Shown one piece after another: positions 11,876 through 17,089 of a stretch of 17,089 nt of DNA (position 1 is the first letter of the stretch; every line of letters starts with the position of its first letter). The DNA is from Patescibacteria group bacterium. Its GTDB lineage: Bacteria; Patescibacteriota; Minisyncoccia; Phycocordibacterales; SBAW01. A program made the position numbers and the translations under genes. The notes beneath the pieces were generated by a model. It was not told the origin of the DNA. It did no database searches and was given only the letters and a program-made list of their open reading frames with translations. Location of the stretch: NCBI GenBank assembly GCA_030916835.1, contig JAUPWA010000001.1, positions 1-17,089 of the forward strand, in the 5' to 3' direction.

Positions 11876-13351
11876 ATGAAATCGTATGTAATCAAAGGGT
11901 TTTTTGGCGTCGCACTCACGCTTGGCCTCTTTGTGGGAGGGTTCGCTCATGCAGCAAATCTGACAACCACACAAGTGCAGTCTATTTTGGGCTTGCTCCA
12001 GTCTTTTGGTGCTGACCAGACGACCATGAGCAACGTCTCTAGCGCGCTCGGCGTGCCGTATTACCAAAACGGCTACTACCAAAATGGGCAGTACAGCACA
12101 GCGTATACAGGCTGCCCAGCACTGTCATATAACCTATATTTCGGTTTGTATGATTCTCAAACTGGCGGCCAGGTGTCACAACTGCAACGTTTTTTTGGGC
12201 TACCAACAACAGGCTACTACGGTTCATTGACCCGCCAAGCGGTTGCTGATTTTCAAACTCGCTACAACCTGTACCCGGTAACAGGTGGGGTAGGGCCACT
12301 GACTCGCCAGCAAATTACTCAGGTGTGCGGCGGTTCGGGTTATCCGTACCGAAACGGCTCTGTGCAAATAACGGGAGTAACTGGTCCAAACACGCTCGCC
12401 GTGAACCAGCAGGGAACATGGACCGTAACGACTAACTCACCCTCAAACTCTTACATAAACGTAACAGTGCAGTGGGGCGACCAGGCGGCATATCCATATG
12501 CCTACAGCAACCAGACGAGTATGGTAAATGGTCAAAACAGCTTTACTCACAGCTACTCCTACCCAGGCACTTACACAGTTATATTCACTGCAACCGACAA
12601 CAATGGTCACACAAACAGCGCAAGCGCTACTGTAGTGGTAGGGGGGAGTAGTAGTGGCTGCAACAATTACTCCAGCAGCTACTACTGTGGCGCGCCGACC
12701 ATTAGCTCTATTAGCCAGTCACAAGGCTCAGTAGGTACGCAAATCACCATTACTGGCACCGGCTTTACCGCAAGTAATGTGGTGCACTTTGGGGTAGGGG
12801 GGAAGATGTCAGTGCCGTCATACAACAACGGTACGACTCTCAACTACACCATTCCCTCAAGTGTGAGTGCGTGCGATGTTATCCAAACCTTTGCGGTGTG
12901 CACCATGATGGCACAGCAGGTAACGGCAGGTAACTATCCTGTGTATGTCAGTAATGCTAATGGACAAAGTGGCACAGTATATTTCACTGTAAATGGAGGG
13001 TCTCAAAGCGGTAGCTTGCAAGTTACTTCGCCAACCCAGGGTTCTACCTATTATCGTGGTCAAGACATGACTATTGCGTGGAACAGTGGTGGTACGTATA
13101 CGAGCGCTTCGGTCACACTAGATCTTTACACTTCAGGAGGTACGAATATCGGTACCATTGCTATTTCTGGTCTTTCTACAGGCTCTTACACCTGGCGCAT
13201 CCCAAGCTTTCCACAAAACTACATGTGCACCCTGCAGTACCCTAACGGGCTGTGCGGCGCCAACATCCCAACGGGTCAGTACTACATTAAAGCAACTCTT
13301 GGTGGAGTAACGTCTGCTACCAGCGGCATCTTCACTATCTACCAACAGTAA
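11876..13351 (+). CDS. secreted multidomain surface protein: PG-binding, PKD, TIG and C-terminal beta domain
   Basis: This 491-residue protein is predicted to be exported. Residues 1-27 form a signal peptide (Lys, hydrophobic core, AHA-A cleavage site). A helical stretch and a YYQNGYYQNGQY repeat follow. Residues ~85-150 are a peptidoglycan-binding_1 domain (QVSQLQRFFGLPTTGYYG, LTRQAVADFQTRY, VGPLTRQQI). Residues ~163-256 are PKD-like (VQWGD, FTHSYSYPGTYTVIFTATDNNG). Residues ~272-373 are IPT/TIG-like (PTISSISQSQGSVGTQITITGTGF), and ~379-490 resemble the Ser/Thr-rich Kre9-type domain (SPTQGSTYYRGQDMTIAWNS ... GQYYIKAT ... GIFTI). Eight cysteines fall in pairs: 80/151, 262/271, 333/342 and 451/460. 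There is no sortase motif or C-terminal anchor, so attachment is presumably through peptidoglycan. It probably serves cell-surface or host-contact functions. It sits between fusA and tuf under its own promoter. Confidence 0.85.
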   Translation: MKSYVIKGFFGVALTLGLFVGGFAHAANLTTTQVQSILGLLQSFGADQTTMSNVSSALGVPYYQNGYYQNGQYSTAYTGCPALSYNLYFGLYDSQTGGQVSQLQRFFGLPTTGYYGSLTRQAVADFQTRYNLYPVTGGVGPLTRQQITQVCGGSGYPYRNGSVQITGVTGPNTLAVNQQGTWTVTTNSPSNSYINVTVQWGDQAAYPYAYSNQTSMVNGQNSFTHSYSYPGTYTVIFTATDNNGHTNSASATVVVGGSSSGCNNYSSSYYCGAPTISSISQSQGSVGTQITITGTGFTASNVVHFGVGGKMSVPSYNNGTTLNYTIPSSVSACDVIQTFAVCTMMAQQVTAGNYPVYVSNANGQSGTVYFTVNGGSQSGSLQVTSPTQGSTYYRGQDMTIAWNSGGTYTSASVTLDLYTSGGTNIGTIAISGLSTGSYTWRIPSFPQNYMCTLQYPNGLCGANIPTGQYYIKATLGGVTSATSGIFTIYQQ

Positions 13352-13352
13352 A

Positions 13353-13375
13353 CTGCTCAAAGCAGCGGTTTGTTT
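13353..13375 (+). terminator. weak terminator after the surface protein gene
   Basis: CTGCT-CAA-AGCAG (13353-13365) followed by CGGTTTGTTT. The stem is 5 bp and starts one base after the stop codon, so efficiency is doubtful. Confidence 0.35.
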
Positions 13376-13402
13376 GACTCGCTCGATATTTTTAGTTAGT
13401 AT
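13374..13402 (+). promoter_or_regulatory. tuf promoter
   Basis: TTGACT (13374-13379), 17-bp spacer, TAGTAT (13397-13402). This has the best -35 in the window. The start site near 13409 leaves a leader of about 94 bases before tuf. Confidence 0.6.
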
Positions 13403-13409
13403 GCACTGA

Positions 13410-13453
13410 ACGCACCAGTGCGTGGTTTTTCTTTGCTTATCTCCAAAGCAAAG
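13410..13453 (+). promoter_or_regulatory. two-hairpin leader of tuf mRNA
   Basis: ACGCA-CCAG-TGCGT (13410-13423) is followed by GGTTTTTCTTT and looks like an intrinsic terminator placed at the very 5' end of the transcript. CTTTGCTT (13431-13438) then pairs with AAGCAAAG (13446-13453), an 8-bp stem with a 7-base loop. The first hairpin may also end transcripts arriving from the surface protein gene. After the second hairpin the AU-rich 13466-13502 stretch leads to the ATG without a Shine-Dalgarno site. Confidence 0.45.
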
Positions 13454-13502
13454 TGGTGGGGCGCAATATTAATCACTATTAGTAATACTAAAAAAATTAC
13501 GT

Positions 13503-14705
13503 ATGGCAGAAACATTTGATAGGCAGAAGCCGCACGTGAATGTAGGCACCATTGGTCACGTTGACCACGGCAAGACTACGCTCACTGCGTCTATTCTCCA
13601 CACGCTCGACATGGCCCGCGATCAGGGCTTCGGTGCGCGCGTTGAAGGTGTTGACGGTATCGACAACGCTCCTGAGGAAAAGGCTCGTGGTATTACCATC
13701 GCGCTTCACCACTCTGAGTATTGGTCTCCTGAGCGTCACTACGCGCACATCGATGCGCCTGGTCACGCCGACTATATTAAGAACATGATCACCGGTGCCG
13801 CTCAAATGGACGGCGCAGTGCTTGTGGTTGCAGCAACTGACGGCGTTATGCCACAGACTCGTGAGCACATCCTCCTTTCATGGCAGGTTGGTGTTCGCAA
13901 GCTGATCGTCTTCCTCAACAAGTGCGACATGGTTGATGACAAAGACCTCATCGACCTCGTCGAGGAGGAGGTTCGTGAGCTCCTTACCAAGCAGGGTTTT
14001 GATGGTGCTAATACACCAGTCATCCGCGGCTCAGGCCTCAAGGCGCTTGAAAGTAATGATATCAACAACGAGTGGTCACAGAAGGTCCTTGAGCTCGTCA
14101 AGACCATGGATACCTACTTCCCACTTCCGGTGCGCGAGACGGACAAGCCGTTCCTCATGCCGATTGAAGACATCTTCTCTATTGAAGGTCGCGGCACGGT
14201 GGTAACTGGTCGTATCGAGCGCGGTCAAATCAAGGTAGGTGAAGAAGTTGAAATTGTTGGCCTCCAGCCAACCGCTAAGACCACCATCACCGGTATCGAG
14301 ATGTTCAACAAGCAGCTCGACTCAGGTATGGCAGGTGACAACGCAGGTATCCTCCTTCGTGGTACAAAGAAGGAAGACATCCACCGCGGCCAGGTGCTTG
14401 CTAAGACTGGCTCGGTCACCCCACACACTGAATTTGAGGCAGAAGTCTACGTCCTTACCAAGGATGAAGGTGGTCGCCACACGCCATTCTTCACTGGCTA
14501 CAAGCCGCAGTTCTACATCCGCACAACGGATGTGACTGGCGAGGTAACGCTCGAGGCAGGTCGTGAAATGGTTATCCCAGGCGATACTGTTACCTTCAAG
14601 GTGAAGCTCGTTGCCCCAGTGGCGCTTGAGGCAAACCAGCGCTTCGCAGTTCGCGAAGGCGGTAAGACTGTCGGTGCAGGTGTTGTGACGAAGATCGTAG
14701 CCTAG
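13503..14705 (+). CDS. tuf: translation elongation factor Tu
   Basis: This 400-residue GTPase is EF-Tu, which brings aminoacyl-tRNA to the ribosome. G1 is GTIGHVDHGKTTL (15-27), switch I is RGITIALHHSEYW (62-74), G3 is DAPGHADYIKNMITGAAQMDGA (84-105) with the catalytic His88, G4 is NKCD (139-142) and G5 is GSGLKAL (176-182). Domains II and III show EDIFSIEGRGTVVTGRIERG, GDNAGILLRG, HTPFFTGYKPQFYIRTTDVTG and the C-terminal REGGKTVGAGVVTKI. Unusual for bacterial EF-Tu are Ala-Leu after GITI (usually Asn-Thr), Ala in place of Cys in DCPG, and Gly in place of Ala in SALK. ATG13503 is the family start. It has its own promoter and a strong terminator, so it is expressed as one gene. Confidence 0.98.
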   Translation: MAETFDRQKPHVNVGTIGHVDHGKTTLTASILHTLDMARDQGFGARVEGVDGIDNAPEEKARGITIALHHSEYWSPERHYAHIDAPGHADYIKNMITGAAQMDGAVLVVAATDGVMPQTREHILLSWQVGVRKLIVFLNKCDMVDDKDLIDLVEEEVRELLTKQGFDGANTPVIRGSGLKALESNDINNEWSQKVLELVKTMDTYFPLPVRETDKPFLMPIEDIFSIEGRGTVVTGRIERGQIKVGEEVEIVGLQPTAKTTITGIEMFNKQLDSGMAGDNAGILLRGTKKEDIHRGQVLAKTGSVTPHTEFEAEVYVLTKDEGGRHTPFFTGYKPQFYIRTTDVTGEVTLEAGREMVIPGDTVTFKVKLVAPVALEANQRFAVREGGKTVGAGVVTKIVA

Positions 14706-14716
14706 CTCGTTTTTTA

Positions 14717-14749
14717 CAAAAACACTCCGCCTTGCGCGGAGTGTTTTTG
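14717..14749 (+). terminator. strong rho-independent terminator of tuf
   Basis: CAAAAACACTCCGC (14717-14730), loop CTTGC, GCGGAGTGTTTTTG (14736-14749): a perfect 14-bp stem including the A- and T-runs. The -35 box of the rpsJ promoter starts two bases later. Confidence 0.92.
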
Positions 14750-14750
14750 T

Positions 14751-14779
14751 TTGCACGGAATCAAAAAGTGGGGTACAGT
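14751..14779 (+). promoter_or_regulatory. rpsJ (S10) promoter
   Basis: TTGCAC (14751-14756), 17-bp spacer, TACAGT (14774-14779): the same hexamers and spacing as the rpsL promoter. The start site near 14786 gives a leader of about 87 bases. Confidence 0.65.
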
Positions 14780-14834
14780 TGTGGGCGTTCGGTTAGATAA
14801 TAATTATTTAGTAAGCACACGCGGGCATAGGTTA

Positions 14835-14852
14835 CCCTGGCGCTTGCCAGGG
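14835..14852 (+). promoter_or_regulatory. hairpin in the rpsJ leader
   Basis: CCCTGGC - GCTT - GCCAGGG is a perfect 7-bp GC-rich stem with a tetraloop, ending 20 bases before ATG14873 and with no T-run. It is not a terminator. It could be a translational control site for S10, a processing site or an mRNA stabiliser. Confidence 0.5.
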
Positions 14853-14872
14853 AGAACTAGGCTCAAAAACAT

Positions 14873-15244
14873 ATGGCTACTAGCGAGAAAGCAGAGAAGG
14901 CTCCGGCACCACGCCGAGCAAAAAAGACCGTAGAGGCAGTACAGCGTCTGCGTATCAAGGTGCGTGCCTACGAGCACAAAGTGCTCGACGCCTCAGTTCG
15001 ACAGATTATGGAGACCGCACTTCGCTATGATGCAAAGATAGCTGGTCCTATACCGCTGCCGACCGAGATTAAAAAGTACACAGTCAACCGCTCAACCTTC
15101 GTCTATAAGGACGCGCGCGAGCAGTTTGAAATGCGTATTCACAAGCGAGTTATCGATATTGTTGACCCCTCAGCAAAAATCATCGAAGCGCTCACCAATT
15201 TGTCGCTCCCCTCAGGCGTGACTATTGATGTGAAGATGATGTAA
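14873..15244 (+). CDS. rpsJ: 30S ribosomal protein S10
   Basis: This 123-residue protein is S10, a small-subunit head protein that also takes part in antitermination in some bacteria. The family core spans ~24-122: QRLRIKVRAYEHKVLDASVRQIMETA (family qkIRIrLkayDhrliDqs...IvetA), GPIPLPTEIKKYTV, SREQFE-type AREQFEMRIHKRVIDIVDP, and the C-terminal LPSGVTIDVKMM. A 20-residue Ala/Lys/Pro-rich, presumably disordered N-terminal tail precedes the core, making it longer than the usual ~102. ATG14873 is the only in-frame ATG before the core; a shorter start would have to use a non-ATG codon. It has no clear Shine-Dalgarno site. Its own promoter and a strong terminator separate it from rplC, which is unusual for the S10 operon. 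Confidence 0.96.
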   Translation: MATSEKAEKAPAPRRAKKTVEAVQRLRIKVRAYEHKVLDASVRQIMETALRYDAKIAGPIPLPTEIKKYTVNRSTFVYKDAREQFEMRIHKRVIDIVDPSAKIIEALTNLSLPSGVTIDVKMM

Positions 15245-15269
15245 GCGTATACTACTCAGTTGGTGTACA

Positions 15270-15305
15270 CGAAAAACCCTTCTCCTCACGGAGAGGGGTT
15301 TTTCG
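15270..15305 (+). terminator. strong rho-independent terminator of rpsJ
   Basis: CGAAAAACCC TTCTCC - TCAC - GGAGAG GGGTTTTTCG: a 16-bp stem (15270-15285 with 15290-15305) with one T-G wobble and flanking A- and T-runs. Confidence 0.92.
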
Positions 15306-15308
15306 TTG

Positions 15309-15379
15309 TTGCGCTGTTGCTGTTTGGGTGTATTGTTAGATTGTTTCCTCCTAAAAGGCCATGTGGCCTTGATGAACTC
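15309..15379 (+). other. gap between two terminators; possible small RNA start
   Basis: The stretch between the rpsJ terminator and the next hairpin holds a weak TTGCGC (15309-15314), 16 bp, TATTGT (15331-15336) promoter and an AAGGCC-ATGT-GGCCTT hairpin (15355-15370). No credible coding frame is visible. A transcript of about 60 bases ending at the UUCG terminator is possible but unproven. Confidence 0.25.
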
Positions 15380-15406
15380 GGCGCTGCTTCGGCAGCGCCT
15401 TTTTTT
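15380..15406 (+). terminator. UUCG-tetraloop rho-independent terminator
   Basis: GGCGCTGC - TTCG - GCAGCGCC followed by TTTTTTT. It is a textbook intrinsic terminator, the second in tandem after rpsJ, and lies immediately before the rplC promoter. Confidence 0.93.
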
Positions 15407-15409
15407 GTG

Positions 15410-15438
15410 TTGCATAAAAATAAGTGCTGGTGTATAGT
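15410..15438 (+). promoter_or_regulatory. rplC-rplD-rplW promoter
   Basis: TTGCAT (15410-15415), 17-bp spacer, TATAGT (15433-15438). It differs from the rpsL and rpsJ promoters by one base in each hexamer. The start site near 15445 gives a leader of about 49 bases. Confidence 0.68.
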
Positions 15439-15441
15439 CTC

Positions 15442-15489
15442 GTGGACTCTATTACATAGGGTTTCCACGTCCTCCCGAGGACCAATAGA
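15442..15489 (+). promoter_or_regulatory. structured leader of rplC mRNA
   Basis: Three pairings are visible: GTGGA (15442-15446) with TCCAC (15464-15468), TCTATT (15448-15453) with AATAGA (15484-15489), and GTCCTC (15469-15474) with GAGGAC (15477-15482). The first crosses the second, so they are alternatives or a pseudoknot. The structure ends 4 bases before ATG15494 and would cover the ribosome entry site. It is a candidate autoregulatory leader for L3 or L4. If transcription starts at 15445 the first pairing is partly lost. Confidence 0.4.
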
Positions 15490-15493
15490 TACC

Positions 15494-16117
15494 ATGAAAT
15501 TTATTTTAGGCACAAAGGGCCGCATGACTACCGTTTTTACTGAAGACGGTCGTTCGTATGCTGCTACGGTCATTACCGCAGGACCTGCGGTTGTTACTCA
15601 AGTAAAGACTCTTGAAAAGGATGGGTACAATGCGGTCCAATTGGGAGCGTTTGAGACCATTCCTTCGCGCGTCAACAAGCCGCAGCTTGGCCACACAAAA
15701 GGCAAAGCATACAAGGTATTTAAAGAACTCAAGAAGCGTGACGGCACCCCAGTTGCTGGAGCAGAGCTTGGCACCACTGTCGACATCTCCGCTTTTGCGG
15801 TAGGGGACAAGGTAACCGTCTCAGCAATCACGAAGGGTAAGGGTTTCCAGGGTGTGGTGAAGCGCCATGGTTTTCACGGAGGCCCACGATCACACGGCCA
15901 AAAGCACTCTGAGCGCTCACCAGGGTCTATTGGCGGCTCTGGTGGTCGTGCCGGCGGTCGTGTTGCCAAAGGTATGCGCATGGCAGGGCGTATGGGCGGC
16001 GATCGTGTCTCGGTGCGTAATCTTTCAATACTGCAAGTACTTCCAGAAACAGGCGAACTGGTTATCTCAGGAGCAATCCCTGGTCACCCAGGCACCTTGG
16101 TAGAAGTGCGTGGCTAA
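15494..16117 (+). CDS. rplC: 50S ribosomal protein L3
   Basis: This 207-residue protein is L3, an early 23S rRNA binder near the peptidyl-transferase centre. It shows MKFILGTKGRMTTVF (family MkGiLGkKlGMTqvF), GYNAVQLGAF, the linker KGKGFQGVVKRHGFHGGPRSHGQKHSERSPGSIGG, the extended loop with GRVAKGMRMAGRMGGDRVSVRNL, and the C-terminal GAIPGHPGTLVEVR. The frame is open upstream to about 15260, but that stretch crosses two terminators and a promoter, so ATG15494 is the start. It has its own TTGCAT-17-TATAGT promoter and a structured leader, and is co-transcribed with rplD (11-bp gap). Confidence 0.97.
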   Translation: MKFILGTKGRMTTVFTEDGRSYAATVITAGPAVVTQVKTLEKDGYNAVQLGAFETIPSRVNKPQLGHTKGKAYKVFKELKKRDGTPVAGAELGTTVDISAFAVGDKVTVSAITKGKGFQGVVKRHGFHGGPRSHGQKHSERSPGSIGGSGGRAGGRVAKGMRMAGRMGGDRVSVRNLSILQVLPETGELVISGAIPGHPGTLVEVRG

Positions 16118-16128
16118 TACATAGGCAT

Positions 16129-16794
16129 ATGGAAACGAAACTATATAACAAAGAAGGCAAAGAAGTAGGAAAGGTACAAGTACCTGAAAGCCTTTTCGGT
16201 TTGCCCTGGAACGCAGACTTGGTGCACCAGGTAGTTACGACTATTCAAAGCAACGCGCGCACCGGTTCTGCACACACGAAGGATCGTGGAGAAGTGCGCG
16301 GTGGTGGTAAGAAGCCATGGAAGCAGAAGGGTACCGGGCGTGCTCGCCACGGCTCAAGCCGTTCACCTATTTGGCGCGGTGGTGGTGTGGCGCATGGTCC
16401 TCGCAATGAAAAGGATTACACGCGCAAGGTAAACCAAAAGATGCGCCAAAAGGCTCTCCTTGTCGCTCTCTCACGCAAATTCCATGACGGCGAAGTGTTC
16501 TTTGTTGACTCGCTTGAAATGGCAGCACCTAAGACCGCTGAGGCCAAGAAGGTGCTCGCAGCACTCTCTAAGAACTTTGCATACCTCACAAAAAAGAAAA
16601 ACGCTGCGCTCTTTACTATACCTACTAAGCACGAGGCAACACAAAAGAGTTTCCAAAACTTTAGCAATGTTGCCATGGACGAGGTGCGCAACCTCAACCC
16701 GCTCACTGTGCTTGGCAGTAAGTATCTCATCATCACGAACCCTGCACAGTCGTTTGAGGTCTTGGGTAAGAAGCAGGTAGTCAAGACAAACTAA
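16129..16794 (+). CDS. rplD: 50S ribosomal protein L4
   Basis: This 221-residue protein is L4 (L1e family), whose long loop lines the nascent-peptide exit tunnel; in E. coli it also represses its own S10 operon. It carries LYNKEGKEVGKVQVPESLFG (N-terminal strand pair), the loop signature RGGGKKPWKQKGTGRARHGSSRSPIWRGGGVAHGPR (family ggrKPwrQKGTGrARaGsxrsPiwrGGGvxfGP), and KVNQKMRQKALLVALSRK. The C-terminal domain is shorter in recognisable motifs but includes NLNPLTVLGSKYLIIT (family N.....d.L...klvit). It lies between rplC and rplW with 11- and 1-bp gaps, in one transcript. Confidence 0.97.
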   Translation: METKLYNKEGKEVGKVQVPESLFGLPWNADLVHQVVTTIQSNARTGSAHTKDRGEVRGGGKKPWKQKGTGRARHGSSRSPIWRGGGVAHGPRNEKDYTRKVNQKMRQKALLVALSRKFHDGEVFFVDSLEMAAPKTAEAKKVLAALSKNFAYLTKKKNAALFTIPTKHEATQKSFQNFSNVAMDEVRNLNPLTVLGSKYLIITNPAQSFEVLGKKQVVKTN

Positions 16795-16795
16795 T

Positions 16796-17083
16796 ATGGA
16801 AAAGCCAGTAGCAAATATTATCATATCTCCACGCATCACCGAGAAAGGCTCCTTCCTTGCGAGCCAAGGCGCGTATGTGTTTAACGTCACCAAGGATGCA
16901 AACAAGGGCGAAATTGCTCGCGCTGTACACACGCTCTACAAGGTTATGCCTCGCAAGGTCACCATTGTGATGATCCCAACCAAGAAGGTCTCTACCCGTG
17001 GTACGAACCGCCTTGGTACGACTGCAAAGGGCCGCAAGGCGTACGTATACCTCAAGAAGGGGGAGAGTATAGAGTTGATGTAA
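16796..17083 (+). CDS. rplW: 50S ribosomal protein L23
   Basis: This 95-residue protein is L23, found at the exit of the peptide tunnel where it docks trigger factor and the signal recognition particle. Signatures: IIISPRITEKGSFLASQGAYVFNVTKDANKGEIARAVHTLY (family PxiTEKa......yvF.V...AnK.eIk.AVe.lf), a shortened loop with RGTNRLGTTAKGRKAYVYL (family RG.r.G...d.KKAiVtL), and a C-terminal GESIEL. ATG16796 starts one base after the rplD stop, without a Shine-Dalgarno site, so translation is probably coupled. In the canonical S10 operon rplB would follow; the window ends six bases after this stop. Confidence 0.97.
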   Translation: MEKPVANIIISPRITEKGSFLASQGAYVFNVTKDANKGEIARAVHTLYKVMPRKVTIVMIPTKKVSTRGTNRLGTTAKGRKAYVYLKKGESIELM

Positions 17084-17089
17084 AGAAAA

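Noticed and set aside
15260..15493. N-terminal extension of L3 by 78 codons
   Set aside because: The stretch crosses two terminators and the rplC promoter, and L3 starts canonically at MKFILG.
1..17089. CRISPR arrays, tRNA or rRNA genes, transposases, phage genes or defence systems
   Set aside because: I looked on both strands and saw no regular spaced repeats, no cloverleaf-like segments with the TTCGA T-loop in the gaps, and no such protein families.

Overview
The window looks like part of a small, reduced bacterial genome of the Patescibacteria / Candidate Phyla Radiation type, most likely Parcubacteria-like. The grounds are an S12 with the insertion I associate with that group, a stand-alone class-2-like PyrD, a DNA-uptake ComEC without its nuclease domain, an RNase HI with an extra C-terminal hybrid-binding domain, a secreted peptidoglycan-binding/PKD/TIG protein inside a ribosomal cluster, very tight gene packing, and almost no Shine-Dalgarno sites. 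The lineage is an inference from protein character; no 16S gene is present.

Layout. 1-1178: the 3' end of tpiA overlaps pgk (lower glycolysis). 1179-1511 (-): a HIT hydrolase, stop to stop with pgk. 1536-5474: recJ, rnhA and comEC, a nucleic-acid processing and uptake operon. 5443-6420 (-): an Fe/Mn superoxide dismutase, convergent with and overlapping comEC, then rpmB. 6472-8183: an M50 site-2-type protease and pyrD. 8225-17083: a dispersed str-S10 cluster in the order rpsL, rpsG, a small orphan gene, fusA, a surface protein gene, tuf, rpsJ, rplC, rplD, rplW. The window ends six bases after rplW.

The ribosomal cluster is cut into many short transcription units, each with its own terminator and promoter. 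Three of these promoters are nearly identical (TTGCAC-17-TACAGT, the same again, and TTGCAT-17-TATAGT). tuf has TTGACT-17-TAGTAT. Other genes use TGG-extended -10 boxes. Both divergent gene pairs in the window share -10 elements on opposite strands. Most starts lack a Shine-Dalgarno site and several look leaderless.

The most striking observation is just upstream of fusA. A 16-codon second copy of the EF-G N-terminus (MPTRDYPLEKVRNFGI once a 20-bp perfect palindrome is removed) precedes the real gene. It is identical in protein but differs at many synonymous sites. It sits beside a 68-aa orphan gene that has its own promoter, a strong Shine-Dalgarno site and a terminator, and that uses AGA-type codons unlike its neighbours. 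This looks like the scar of a recombination or introgression event in the str operon, later hit by a palindromic repeat. Other points of interest are a PyrD with a remodelled orotate pocket, an S12 with changes in the decoding-centre loops, a surface protein with three C-x8-C pairs, and structured leaders in front of tuf, rpsJ and rplC.
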